The notes beneath the pieces are model-generated. The model was not told the origin of the DNA and searched no databases. It was given only the letters and a program-made list of their open reading frames with translations. A DNA stretch of 18,443 bases, taken from positions 1-18,443 of the forward strand of contig CAYRTD010000075.1 in NCBI GenBank assembly GCA_964426915.1, read 5' to 3'. Source of the DNA: CAYRTD01 sp964426915 (lineage in GTDB: Bacteria > Bacteroidota > Bacteroidia > Bacteroidales > GCA-2748055). Below, one piece after another: positions 5,993 through 14,516 of the stretch. The translations under genes and the position numbers were made by a program. The number at the start of each line of letters is the position of its first letter. The first letter of the stretch is position 1.

Positions 5993-8863
5993 TTATTGGG
6001 TATAAGCCTCTGTCGATAGGCAGGAACAAACAAGATTCCTATCGCCATAGGCATCATCAACCCGTCCTACAGTAGGCCAGAATTTATTTTCCTTGATCCA
6101 TGCTAAAGGAAAAGCCGCCTTTTCACGGTCATACTGATGATTCCAATCATTGGAAACACATTCCTCAACGGTATGAGGAGAATTCTTCAATACATTATCT
6201 TCTTTGTCCGTAACTTTCTTTTCTATTTCCTTTATCTCATCATAAATACTATTCATGGCTTCAATAAACCTTTTTAGCTCTGCCAGCGATTCGCTTTCGG
6301 TAGGTTCAACCATTAAGGTTCCGTGCACCGGAAAAGATAAAGTTGGTGCATGAAATCCATAATCCATAAGTCTTTTGGCAATATCCGCTTCAGTAATACC
6401 GGATGCCTGCTTAAAGTCGCGACACTCAAGAATCATCTCGTGTCCAACACGTCCGTTTTTCCCCATATAAAGTATCTTATACTTTTCCGAGAGAGCTGAG
6501 GCCAGATAATTAGCATTAAGAATGGCCATCTGTGTAGCTTCTGTAAGTCCGGGTCCACCCAACATCTTAATATAAGCATGAGATATTGTCAGAATACTGG
6601 CACTTCCAAAGGGAGCAGCAGAGACAGGACCAAAAGACAGGTTCCCTCCGGTAGATATGACCGTATGTCCGGGAAGGAAATCGGTAAGATGTGATGCAAC
6701 ACCGATGGGTCCGACACCCGGGCCCCCTCCGCCGTGTGGGATAGCAAAGGTTTTATGCAGATTCAGATGGCAAACATCTGCTCCCATAATGGCGGGATTG
6801 GTTATTCCTACCTGTGCATTCATATTTGCACCATCCATGTATACCTGACCTCCGAATTCATGAACAACTTCAATCATTTCTTTAACATCCTCTTCGAATA
6901 CACCATGTGTGGAAGGGTAAGTAATCATGAAGCCTGCCAGCTCATCTTTGTATTCAGAGGCAAGATTCCGGAGACATTCCAGATTTATGTTTCCTTTTTT
7001 ATCACAATCGACAACTACTACCTTCATCCCTGCCATAACGGCGCTGGCCGGATTGGTTCCATGCGCTGAAGCAGGTATTAAAACAACATTTCTCTGGGCT
7101 TCCCCCCTGCTTTTGTGATATTCCCTTATTACCATTAAGCCGGTATATTCGCCTGCAGCACCGGAATTTGGCTGAAAAGAAATATCTGAAAAACCAGTGA
7201 TCTTTTTAAGATCCTCTTTTAGTTCGTCGAAAAGGATAAAATAACCTTTCACCTGATTAACCGGTACAAAGGGGTGGATATCAGAAAATTCAGGCCACAG
7301 AAAAGCCATTAATGACGAGGCGGGATTCAATTTCATTGTACATGAACCCAGCGATATCATGGAATGGGTAAGAGAAAAATCTTTTCTTTCGAGCTTCTTA
7401 ATGTATCGCATTAAATCTGTTTCGGACCTGTACTTATGGAAAACTCCTGCTTCGAGGTAGGCAGAGTTTCTTTTTAACGAGCCAGGAAAAGAATCATGAT
7501 CAATTAATTTTTCAATAGGAGAAAAGGAAGAATTATTAGCATCACAAAAAATCTTTACTATTGAATTAATCTCTTCCTTCGAAATTGTTTCATCAGTACT
7601 TATTCTGACAATGTGTTCAGAATGATAGGCCAGATTAATTCTTTGCTTTTCAGCTATCCCGCGAATTTTGTCTGCGTTTACGGTACCCGGTAATTTGATG
7701 GTAAGTGTGTCAAAAAAATTATCGTTCATCACCTTATACCCGGCCTTTTCAATTCCCTCTTTTAAAGATACTGCTGAAAAATGTATATGCTCTGCAATTT
7801 TTTTAAGGCCTTCGGGTCCGTGATAAACAGCATACATGCCGGCCATTGTGGCAAGCAAAGCCTGCGCCGTACAAATATTGGAAGTTGCTTTTTCTCTCTT
7901 GATATGCTGCTCCCGGGTTTGCAGTGCCATTCTAAAAGCAGGTTTATTATGGCGATCAATTGATATCCCGATGATCCTACCCGGAACATTTCTCTTAAAC
8001 TTTTCCCGGGTAGCAAAGAAAGCAGCATGGGGTCCGCCATAACCGAGGGGAATTCCAAATCGCTGACTTGAACCAAAAACAATATCAGCACCCCATTCTC
8101 CGGGTGGTGTTAAAAGAGTCAGACTTAAAAGGTCGGCTGCAACTCCCACCAGAACTTCATTATCATGAGCCTCGTTTACAAATGAACTGAAATCATGTAT
8201 ATTGCCTTCAGCATCAGGGTATTGTATAATCGCCCCAAAGAAATTCCCATCTGAAACAAAATCCTCATAAGTACCGATAATCATCTCGATGTTCAATGGA
8301 ATAGCCCGGCTTTGAAGCACTGAAAGAGTCTGAGGAAAAACTCTTTTGTCAACAAAAAACTTATTAACACCCTCTTTAACAGCCTTTCTGCCTCGGCTGT
8401 TATACATCATGATCATAGCTTCAGCAGCGGCAGTTGATTCGTCAAGCAAAGATGCATTGGCAATTTCCATTGCTGTCAGATCCATAACCATAGTCTGGAA
8501 ATTCAATAGCGCTTCCAGTCTTCCCTGAGAAATTTCAGCCTGATAAGGAGTATAGGATGTATACCAGGAAGGGTTTTCAAGAATATTTCTTCGGATAACC
8601 GAAAGGGAAATAGTGTTGTAATATCCCATGCCAATGAATGAGCGGTAAAGAATATTTTCGGAAGCAATTTGCTTTATTCTTTTTAGATATTCATATTCGC
8701 TCATTCCCCGCTCAATATTAAGCGGAACATTTGTTCTGATGGAAGCGGGAATCGTCTGTTCAATGAGTTCATCAAGATCTTTTACCCCAACCTTGCCCAA
8801 CATCTCTTTAATTTCATTCTTCCCCGGTCCGATATGACGGTCAGTAAAAATATCAGTCGACAT
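5993..8863 (-). CDS. gcvP: Glycine dehydrogenase (decarboxylating), P-protein of the glycine cleavage system
   Basis: This pyridoxal-phosphate enzyme (956 residues, full length for the fused single-chain type) decarboxylates glycine and passes the aminomethyl group to the lipoyl H-protein. The N-terminus FTDRHIGPGKNEIKEML is typical. The N-terminal half carries YTPYQAEISQGRLEAL, LLDESTAAAEAM and FGIPLGYGGPHAAFFA. The catalytic half holds LGSCTMKLNP, SAHGTNPASA and the cofactor motif HLNLHKTFAIPHGGGGPG, with the Schiff-base lysine at residue 704. Both halves are intact with no frameshift. The genes for the T, H and L proteins are not in the window, a common scattering in Bacteroidota. A 94-base gap separates it from the upstream hydrolase gene, so it may share that transcript or have its own promoter. 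No glycine riboswitch is visible in the gap. Confidence 0.97.
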   Translation of the reverse strand: MSTDIFTDRHIGPGKNEIKEMLGKVGVKDLDELIEQTIPASIRTNVPLNIERGMSEYEYLKRIKQIASENILYRSFIGMGYYNTISLSVIRRNILENPSWYTSYTPYQAEISQGRLEALLNFQTMVMDLTAMEIANASLLDESTAAAEAMIMMYNSRGRKAVKEGVNKFFVDKRVFPQTLSVLQSRAIPLNIEMIIGTYEDFVSDGNFFGAIIQYPDAEGNIHDFSSFVNEAHDNEVLVGVAADLLSLTLLTPPGEWGADIVFGSSQRFGIPLGYGGPHAAFFATREKFKRNVPGRIIGISIDRHNKPAFRMALQTREQHIKREKATSNICTAQALLATMAGMYAVYHGPEGLKKIAEHIHFSAVSLKEGIEKAGYKVMNDNFFDTLTIKLPGTVNADKIRGIAEKQRINLAYHSEHIVRISTDETISKEEINSIVKIFCDANNSSFSPIEKLIDHDSFPGSLKRNSAYLEAGVFHKYRSETDLMRYIKKLERKDFSLTHSMISLGSCTMKLNPASSLMAFLWPEFSDIHPFVPVNQVKGYFILFDELKEDLKKITGFSDISFQPNSGAAGEYTGLMVIREYHKSRGEAQRNVVLIPASAHGTNPASAVMAGMKVVVVDCDKKGNINLECLRNLASEYKDELAGFMITYPSTHGVFEEDVKEMIEVVHEFGGQVYMDGANMNAQVGITNPAIMGADVCHLNLHKTFAIPHGGGGPGVGPIGVASHLTDFLPGHTVISTGGNLSFGPVSAAPFGSASILTISHAYIKMLGGPGLTEATQMAILNANYLASALSEKYKILYMGKNGRVGHEMILECRDFKQASGITEADIAKRLMDYGFHAPTLSFPVHGTLMVEPTESESLAELKRFIEAMNSIYDEIKEIEKKVTDKEDNVLKNSPHTVEECVSNDWNHQYDREKAAFPLAWIKENKFWPTVGRVDDAYGDRNLVCSCLSTEAYTQ

Positions 8864-8957
8864 GCATTATGATTTTTATAATTTCTACTCTGAAAATTGT
8901 TTTAAAAATACTAAGATGAAAAATTAAAAGCTGTCAGGTCTTATATGTTTAAAAACC

Positions 8958-9596
8958 TTATTGAAGGAAAGGATTTAAGAACTTTTCATTTCCGATTGTG
9001 GTTGATGGCCCGTGACCGGGATACACTTCAACATCATCCCTTAAAACCAATAAGCTCTTCTTAATCCCTTCAACCAGAGTAGTGTAATCTCCTCCCGGAA
9101 GATCGGTTCTCCCAATGCTTCCTGAGAAAAGAACATCTCCGCTGAAAAGTTTCATTTCATCCTTTAAATAAAACGCAAGTGAACCGGGAGAATGCCCCGG
9201 TATATGCAGAATTTCAATTTTCGTATTTCCAAGAAACAAATCATCCTTTTCAGAAATATACCGGTCTGGTCTGGAAGGCTTTTCTACAGGCAAACCAAAA
9301 AAATCTCCGTGTGCTTCGGCATTATCAAGCAAAAACTGTTCTTTCTCCGAACATAGAAATTCTGCATTGAAATGCTCACGAAGAAACTCAACTCCCAGAA
9401 CATGATCAACATGACAATGGGTATTTATCAATGCCTTTATCTTTATATTCTTTGACTTGATGTAATAAAGCAGTTCCTTAATTTCTTTCTCTTCTGAACA
9501 AGCAGCATCAATAATAAAACCACTACCGTTCTGGCCTGAAATTAAATAGGTATTTACATGAAAAGGATTGAAGACGAAAGTTTTTATATCTATCAT
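8958..9596 (-). CDS. Metallo-beta-lactamase-fold hydrolase, glyoxalase II-like
   Basis: This is a 212-residue cytoplasmic hydrolase with the complete metal-binding set of the fold: THCHVDH at residues 59-65, GHSPGS with H135, FSGDVLF with D154, and PGHGPST with H195. The set predicts a two-metal site. The overall sequence resembles the YcbL / hydroxyacylglutathione-hydrolase-like group, which acts on thioesters, but it lacks the C-terminal domain that true glyoxalase II uses to bind glutathione. The physiological substrate therefore cannot be stated. The start codon lies 3 bases after the pcm stop codon, so the two are expected to be cotranscribed and translationally coupled. There is no signal peptide. 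Confidence 0.85.
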   Translation of the reverse strand: MIDIKTFVFNPFHVNTYLISGQNGSGFIIDAACSEEKEIKELLYYIKSKNIKIKALINTHCHVDHVLGVEFLREHFNAEFLCSEKEQFLLDNAEAHGDFFGLPVEKPSRPDRYISEKDDLFLGNTKIEILHIPGHSPGSLAFYLKDEMKLFSGDVLFSGSIGRTDLPGGDYTTLVEGIKKSLLVLRDDVEVYPGHGPSTTIGNEKFLNPFLQ

Positions 9597-9599
9597 ACC

Positions 9600-10244
9600 T
9601 TAGCTGTCTTTTCCTTTTAACATTGGAACAAAAATAAAAGAGCCATGTTCACTTTTCTCATAATCTCCCTTACCCTTTTTGTTTATTTTTAACATCTTTT
9701 GCCCACCTGTTCCTCCAACCGGTACAACCATGGTTCCACCAGTCTTCATTTGATCCAGAAGGTTTTCCGGAATCTCAGGGGCAGCCGCCGTAATAAGGAT
9801 CCTGTCATATGGGGCATAGGATGGCATCCCTTTATAACCGTCGCCATAAAAAAACTCGACATTGTAACCCAGCTCTGTCAGAAGTGCTCTTGCCTTGAGA
9901 AAGAGATCCCTGTGCCTTTCTATTGTAAAAACCTTTGTCCCCATTTCAGCCAGTACTGCAGCCTGATATCCCGAACCGGTGCCTACCTCTAGTACTTTTT
10001 GAAGGGGCTTAACATCAAGCAATTCTGTTTGAAAAGCCACAGTATAAGGTTGAGAAATTGTCTGATCATTGCCAATGGGGAAAGCCTGATCACTATATGA
10101 AAACTTAAGAAATGAACTGTCCATAAACCTGTGACGCGGCACCTTGTTGATCGCATCCAGTACTTTTTGATCACTAATCCCTTTTTTTGCTAATATATCC
10201 CTAAGCTTCTGCCTTAATCCTTTATATTGATAATCGTCAATCAT
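9600..10244 (-). CDS. pcm: Protein-L-isoaspartate O-methyltransferase
   Basis: This enzyme uses S-adenosylmethionine to methylate isoaspartyl residues in damaged proteins, which starts their return to normal aspartate. The 214 residues match the usual length. The family signature around residues 53-80 (QAFPIGNDQTISQPYTVAFQTELL) is intact. SAM motif I, VLEVGTGSGYQAAVLAE, is at residues 84-100, and the later GGTMVVPVGG motif is present. The C-terminus (SFIFVPMLKGKD) is typical of the bacterial form. It is the first gene of a minus-strand run with the metallo-hydrolase and possibly gcvP, and it is divergent from the oxidoreductase-like gene. A -7-like box lies about 20 bases upstream. Confidence 0.95.
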   Translation of the reverse strand: MIDDYQYKGLRQKLRDILAKKGISDQKVLDAINKVPRHRFMDSSFLKFSYSDQAFPIGNDQTISQPYTVAFQTELLDVKPLQKVLEVGTGSGYQAAVLAEMGTKVFTIERHRDLFLKARALLTELGYNVEFFYGDGYKGMPSYAPYDRILITAAAPEIPENLLDQMKTGGTMVVPVGGTGGQKMLKINKKGKGDYEKSEHGSFIFVPMLKGKDS

Positions 10245-10261
10245 AATATTGCAAATTCATG

Positions 10262-10269
10262 CAAATTTA
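10262..10269 (-). promoter_or_regulatory. Candidate -7 box (TAAATTTG) for pcm
   Basis: The minus strand reads TAAATTTG, an exact match to TAnnTTTG, ending 18 bases before the pcm ATG at 10244. The predicted leader is about 10 bases, like that of the sigma operon. No good -33 box is found at the right distance, so this is a candidate only. Confidence 0.4.
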
Positions 10270-10333
10270 ACTTTATCAACATAAAAAGTTGAAAAGTCGA
10301 ATCATTATTTTCTCTTAAATATTAACAATTCCT

Positions 10334-10341
10334 TATGTTTG
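10334..10341 (+). promoter_or_regulatory. Candidate -7 box (TATGTTTG) for the oxidoreductase-like gene
   Basis: TATGTTTG matches TAnnTTTG exactly. A weak TTTT lies at 10308-10311 as a possible -33 element. Transcription would start near 10348, which places the in-frame ATG at 10335 inside the promoter and makes the ATG pair at 10362/10365 the likely start. Together with the pcm box this makes a compact divergent promoter region of about 117 bases. Confidence 0.45.
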
Positions 10342-10361
10342 TACGAATAAGAATCATTTTT

Positions 10362-11297
10362 ATGATGAGAATAGCTTTATACGGACCACCCGATTTGGCT
10401 CATAAACACATTGATAGTATAAGTAATTCAAACCGGTTTCTGCTATCCGGGATCAAAGCGGAAAACGGCAATATCGATTATCCCGGGAATTTACTCGAGC
10501 ATCCGGTGATCGTCTTTGAAAATGAAGATGACCTGCTGAATGCCTCCGATGTGATTATTTTTCTGAATTTTAAAAACTCACAGTATCTTCTGCTGAAAAG
10601 GGCTCTCAAGGAATCCAAACATGTCCTTATAAATCCCTCAACATTCATCCCAAAGGAAGTGCTTTCTGAAATTCAAAAACTTGGAGAAGAAGCGGGTGTG
10701 TTATATTACCTGAGACACAAATCCCTGAATACAGAATTACTTAACCATTTGAATTTATATTATTACGGCAATGCTGAGTTTATTGACATCTACAGATATA
10801 TCCCTGCAGGGATTGAAAAAAATCAATCTTTGATTCATAAGATCATTGGTAGAGAGGTCATGTTTATGCTCTCCATTATTCCCCATGAAATAATAAAATT
10901 TAAGGTAAAAACTGTTCCTTATTATTCGCTGACACCTTTCATAATTAATATTCGTTTTGAATTTTCAAACTGCTCGGCCGTTAATCTGACAATTAATTCC
11001 TATACGGAAACCAACGCCCGCTTCGCAGAATTATACTTTGAAACAAAAATGCTTAGAATTAATTCCGATGAGAATAAGATTGAATTTGCAAATCGCGACA
11101 CATCTAAACTTAACTTTTGCAGAAAGGATTTTAATCTTCTGAATGAAGGAAAGCTGTCCGATGAGGTAGAGCTATTCCTCCATTTATTATCAGAACAAAA
11201 ATATCCTGCGGAATTCAAAAATTCGGGTTTGGCCGCTTATCAGAATATTTACAATATTATTAATGTCATTTCCGGAGCAAGGAAAAGTGCTGTATGA
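10362..11297 (+). CDS. Degenerate Gfo/Idh/MocA-type oxidoreductase-like protein
   Basis: The 311-residue protein has the layout of the Gfo/Idh/MocA family. It starts with a Rossmann-like strand (MRIALYG), followed by the DVIIFLNFKNSQYLLLKRALKESKHVLI segment that normally leads to the conserved Lys-Pro. It ends with the family-like tail EVELFLHLLSEQKYPAEFKNSGLAAYQNIYNII. Two hallmarks are degraded. The dinucleotide-binding GxGxxG reads GPPDLAH, and the catalytic Lys-Pro is replaced by INPST (residues 90-94). I infer a non-catalytic or altered family member. It sits 83 bases before a sugar transferase on the same strand, suggesting a role in cell-surface polysaccharide synthesis. The frame opens at an ATG at 10335, but that overlaps the -7 box, so 10362 or 10365 is preferred. 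Confidence 0.6.
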   Translation: MMRIALYGPPDLAHKHIDSISNSNRFLLSGIKAENGNIDYPGNLLEHPVIVFENEDDLLNASDVIIFLNFKNSQYLLLKRALKESKHVLINPSTFIPKEVLSEIQKLGEEAGVLYYLRHKSLNTELLNHLNLYYYGNAEFIDIYRYIPAGIEKNQSLIHKIIGREVMFMLSIIPHEIIKFKVKTVPYYSLTPFIINIRFEFSNCSAVNLTINSYTETNARFAELYFETKMLRINSDENKIEFANRDTSKLNFCRKDFNLLNEGKLSDEVELFLHLLSEQKYPAEFKNSGLAAYQNIYNIINVISGARKSAV

Positions 11298-11380
11298 CAT
11301 TTGACATTAATCCTTGTTTTTGCACAATATTTTTTATTATTAGCCGTTATTTTTTATTAACACCATCCCTTTAAACCATA

Positions 11381-12796
11381 ATGAACCCAAAGAGGCAGAT
11401 TGCAAAATATCTTATTGCAGATTTTTTAGCTGCTGCTATTAGTTGGACACTATTCTATATTTTTCGGAAGGAATATGTTGAACCACTTGTTTTTGGTTAT
11501 GACATTCCCATAGAATTCAGTCACCGGTATTTTCTTGGCCTTATGATCATACCGGTCATCTGGGTACTTATCTATTACCTTACCGGCTACTACAAAGATA
11601 TTTATCGCAAATCACGCCTGAACGATATAGGTCAAACTTTTTTTCATTCTTTTCTGGGTGTTACCCTTCTCTTTTTCCTGTTGATCCTCGATGACGTTAT
11701 TCAATCATATAAAAGCTATTACCTGCTATATACTGTTTTATTCGGATTACATTTTTTTATTACCCTGATCCCACGACTCATTTTTACATCCCGAACCATA
11801 AGGAAAATCCAGGATAAAAAAATTGGCTTTAACACATTGCTTATCGGAAGTAACGAGCAGGCAGTTGAAACCTATAAAGAAATTGAAGATCAGGGCCATA
11901 ACTATGGAAATAGAATTATAGGATTCGTAAATGTCCATCACAAAGAACATTACCAGTTGCAGGATCATATACCTCATCTCGGAAGTTTACGCAGTCTCAA
12001 TAAGGTGATTGCAAATCATGATGTTAAAGAAGTTATAATCGCCCTGGAAATGTCCGAGCATAAGGAGATCAGTAAAATTATCAATTCACTGGGAAACTGT
12101 AATGTTGTCATCAAGGCTATTCCAAATATGTATGATATCCTTACAGGAAAGGTGAAAATGTCCCAGATCTTCGGCGCCCCCTTAATACAGATATCTCACG
12201 ATCTTATGCCTGTGTGGCAGTCAAATATAAAACAAATTCTGGATTATTTTATCGCATTATTAGCTCTGATAATTTTATCCCCCCTTTTTATTTTTCTTAC
12301 CATAGGGGTAAAATTATCTTCCCCCGGACCTGTATTTTATTCTCATGAAAGAATCGGTAAATACGGAAAATCCTTTAGAATAATTAAATTCAGGTCTATG
12401 CAAAGGGAAGCCGAAAAGAATGGTCCTGAACTCTCAAGAAAAAATGATGCCCGGCTGACAAATTTTGGAAGGTTCATGAGAAAATACCGCCTTGATGAAA
12501 TTCCGAATTTTATTAATGTCCTGAAGGGAGAAATGTCACTGGTTGGCCCCAGACCGGAAAGACAGTTTTTTATAAATCAGATCATTAAAAAGGCACCCCA
12601 TTATATTCATTTACAAAAAGTTAAGCCGGGGATAACTTCCTGGGGTCAGGTTAAATACGGTTATGCTGAGAATGTAGATCAAATGATCAAAAGACTTCGA
12701 TACGATATACTGTATATTGAAAATATGTCCCTTTTTGTTGATCTGAAAATACTTTTCTATACTATCCTCACCATTATCAGGGGCCGGGGCGTTTAG
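11381..12796 (+). CDS. Polyprenyl-phosphate sugar-1-phosphate transferase (WbaP/WcaJ-like initiating glycosyltransferase)
   Basis: This inner-membrane enzyme (471 residues) starts a repeat unit of capsule or exopolysaccharide by moving a sugar-1-phosphate from a nucleotide sugar to undecaprenyl phosphate. Four hydrophobic helices lie at about 9-28, 50-71, 86-105 and 113-134. A cytoplasmic Rossmann-like domain from about 150 (NTLLIGSNEQA) to 270 follows. A membrane re-entrant helix near 286-310 leads into the catalytic domain. That domain has SPGPVFYSHERIG (314-326), RIIKFRSM, NFGRFMRKYRLDEIPNFINVL with the Asp372-Glu373 pair, SLVGPRPER (386-394) and KPGITSWGQ (415-423). All catalytic motifs are intact. 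The sugar cannot be deduced. The other glycosyltransferases of a polysaccharide locus are not in the window. Its 3' end overlaps thpR by 20 bases on the opposite strand. Confidence 0.92.
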   Translation: MNPKRQIAKYLIADFLAAAISWTLFYIFRKEYVEPLVFGYDIPIEFSHRYFLGLMIIPVIWVLIYYLTGYYKDIYRKSRLNDIGQTFFHSFLGVTLLFFLLILDDVIQSYKSYYLLYTVLFGLHFFITLIPRLIFTSRTIRKIQDKKIGFNTLLIGSNEQAVETYKEIEDQGHNYGNRIIGFVNVHHKEHYQLQDHIPHLGSLRSLNKVIANHDVKEVIIALEMSEHKEISKIINSLGNCNVVIKAIPNMYDILTGKVKMSQIFGAPLIQISHDLMPVWQSNIKQILDYFIALLALIILSPLFIFLTIGVKLSSPGPVFYSHERIGKYGKSFRIIKFRSMQREAEKNGPELSRKNDARLTNFGRFMRKYRLDEIPNFINVLKGEMSLVGPRPERQFFINQIIKKAPHYIHLQKVKPGITSWGQVKYGYAENVDQMIKRLRYDILYIENMSLFVDLKILFYTILTIIRGRGV

Positions 12797-13379
12797 CACC
12801 TGCTTCAGAACCGGAAAAAAAATGTTCACTGATGGTGATATATTCGGGACCTTTATTACTGAGCTTACTTTCTAGTAAAACCACGCTTTCCACATTCTGC
12901 CTGAGAAAAACTTTATTCCTGTAGGTTTTTATTATGTCTGCCAATCCCTGCTTATCTTTTAAAAACTTCATCCTGCCCAGTGTAAGGTGAGGTGTGAACC
13001 CCTCCGGATTCAAATCAAAACCATATCCGTTTAAAGCTTTGTCAATCCTTATTTTCAATTTTTCCAACTTTTCATTCTTTTCAACCCCTGACCACAATAC
13101 CTTCGGATAAGATAAACTTCTGAATACACCCAGATTTTTATAAATCAACTGAAAATCTTCAGTGTCAAGGGAAATGTCTGAAAGAATCCCGGAAATCCCC
13201 GGAATTTTCTCATTCTCCACATCACCAAGGTACCGCAGGGTTATGTGTAAATTTTCATTTTTCACCCATCTGATTTTTTCATTTTCCAACTTTCTTTTTA
13301 TGTCCATTAACAGGGTAAAGAAAAGAGGATCTGGAAAAAACCGGATCGCTATGAATATCCTTTTTATGTTATGATCCAT
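12777..13379 (-). CDS. thpR: RNA 2',3'-cyclic phosphodiesterase (LigT/2H family)
   Basis: This 200-residue protein of the 2H phosphoesterase superfamily is expected to open 2',3'-cyclic phosphates on RNA ends. The N-terminus (RIFIAIRFFPDP) matches the family. The two catalytic HxTx motifs are HITL at residues 45-48 and HLTL at 131-134, correctly spaced at about 85 residues. The C-terminus (VVLLESKLSNKGPEYITI) also fits, and is followed by about 15 extra residues encoded partly across the tail of the sugar transferase gene. The gene is convergent with that neighbour and overlaps it by 20 bases. The large gap to the right should hold its promoter. Activity on tRNA-type substrates is known for relatives, but the in vivo target is uncertain. 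Confidence 0.92.
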   Translation of the reverse strand: MDHNIKRIFIAIRFFPDPLFFTLLMDIKRKLENEKIRWVKNENLHITLRYLGDVENEKIPGISGILSDISLDTEDFQLIYKNLGVFRSLSYPKVLWSGVEKNEKLEKLKIRIDKALNGYGFDLNPEGFTPHLTLGRMKFLKDKQGLADIIKTYRNKVFLRQNVESVVLLESKLSNKGPEYITISEHFFSGSEAGAKRPGP

Positions 13380-13859
13380 TAGTTGTCCTGTAAAAAAATA
13401 TAAGATTCCTGGTCAAAGCGGTCATCCCAATAAGGTTATCAATAAAGTTACTATAAAAAATAATCAAGAATAAAAATACAAATTTTATCGGACAGCAAAT
13501 CCCTACCCGGTTAATTATCATCTGGCTGCAGCTATTTCCTTTGATTGCAAAGTCTACGATATTTTTAAATCTTCATTTCAGCTTTTGACATAGTCTTTTG
13601 TTATACGGATGAGGTGGCCAGACGCATTTATAAATTGTAATCCCTTAAAGGGTCATGTGAGATATTATTCGTATTTTTGAATTGACAAGATCAAAAACCT
13701 GACCGGCAACTGCCAAGACGTTTAATAAGAGGATGTAGGCAATACGGCGAATAATTGTAGTAAAGAACAAGTCATTGAATATTAGATGATCTGTAAACCT
13801 GATGTAGGGGCTTTTGCTTTTTTTTATAATTTTCAGCTTCGATAAAAAAATAAGATATT
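13380..13859. other. 480-base intergenic region between thpR and elbB
   Basis: The two genes diverge here, so promoters for both are expected, but 480 bases is far longer than other gaps in the window. I see no reading frame worth calling; the longest stretches hit stops within about 30 codons. A -7-like TATTTTTG lies at 13672-13679 on the plus strand. Two short direct repeats follow: AAACCTGA at 13695-13702 and 13795-13802, exactly 100 bases apart, and GATGTAGG at 13732-13739 and 13801-13808. A T-rich run precedes the elbB start. It matches no riboswitch consensus that I recognise. It could be an untranslated leader, a small RNA or a decayed gene. Confidence 0.5.
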
Positions 13860-14516
13860 ATGGCTAAATCAAAGAAATTTGCAATTGTTTTATCAGGATG
13901 TGGTGTTTACGACGGTTCTGAAATTCATGAAGCCACCCTGAGTATGTATGCTATTGCCAAAAACGGCGGAGAATATGAAATTTTCGCCCCTGATATTGAT
14001 CAGCACCACGTCATCAACCATGTCACCGGAGAGGAAATGGATGAAAAAAGAAATGTACTGATTGAATCAGCCCGCATTGCCCGCGGAGAGATCAAATCAC
14101 TCGATAAATTTTCTGCCGGAAATTTTGATGCCCTTCTTTTTCCCGGTGGTTTCGGAGCAGCAAAAAATTTGTCAACATGGGCGTTCGATGGACCCGGGGC
14201 AAGCGTTAATGAAGAAGTGGAAAGATCAGTAAAAGAAATGGTAAATGCTGGAAAACCGATCGGGGCTCTGTGTATTTCACCTGTTCTTCTGGCAAAAATA
14301 CTGGAAAATCCTGAACTCACAATCGGCCAGGATAAGGATACAATTGAAGCTTTGGAAGTTGTGGGCGCAAAACACAAAACCACATCCCACGGCGAGGTTG
14401 TAGTTGATGAGAAATTCAAAATTGTTACAACACCCTGTTATATGCTGGATGCAAGCATAGACCAGATTGGCACGGGGGCTGAAAATGTTGTGAAAAAACT
14501 GATGGACATGGTTTAG
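13860..14516 (+). CDS. elbB: ElbB-type glyoxalase, DJ-1/PfpI superfamily
   Basis: This 218-residue member of the DJ-1/PfpI superfamily closely follows E. coli ElbB (isoprenoid biosynthesis glyoxalase). Shared features are the start VLSGCGVYDGSEIHEATL, then APDIDQHHVINHVTGEEM, RNVLIESARIARGEI, FPGGFGAAKNLS and the nucleophile elbow GALCISPVLLA with the reactive cysteine (about residue 138). KIVTTPCYMLDASI completes the match. The E. coli relative has glyoxalase activity on glyoxal and was tied by genetics to isoprenoid synthesis; the role here is inferred from similarity. No Shine-Dalgarno precedes the ATG. It converges on the DUF4294 gene with 27 bases between the two stop codons. Confidence 0.93.
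   Translation: MAKSKKFAIVLSGCGVYDGSEIHEATLSMYAIAKNGGEYEIFAPDIDQHHVINHVTGEEMDEKRNVLIESARIARGEIKSLDKFSAGNFDALLFPGGFGAAKNLSTWAFDGPGASVNEEVERSVKEMVNAGKPIGALCISPVLLAKILENPELTIGQDKDTIEALEVVGAKHKTTSHGEVVVDEKFKIVTTPCYMLDASIDQIGTGAENVVKKLMDMV

Noticed and set aside
5981..5994. AATCAC/GTGATT hairpin at the end of gcvP as a terminator
   Set aside because: The stem is only 6 bases, overlaps the stop codon and is not followed by a T-run.
13609..13680. 23-codon plus-strand reading frame in the large gap
   Set aside because: Too short, no recognisable product and no ribosome-binding or family support.
13690..13730. CCTGACCGGCAACTGCC stretch as part of a SAM or cobalamin riboswitch
   Set aside because: Only short, isolated similarity to such motifs; the flanking conserved helices cannot be found.
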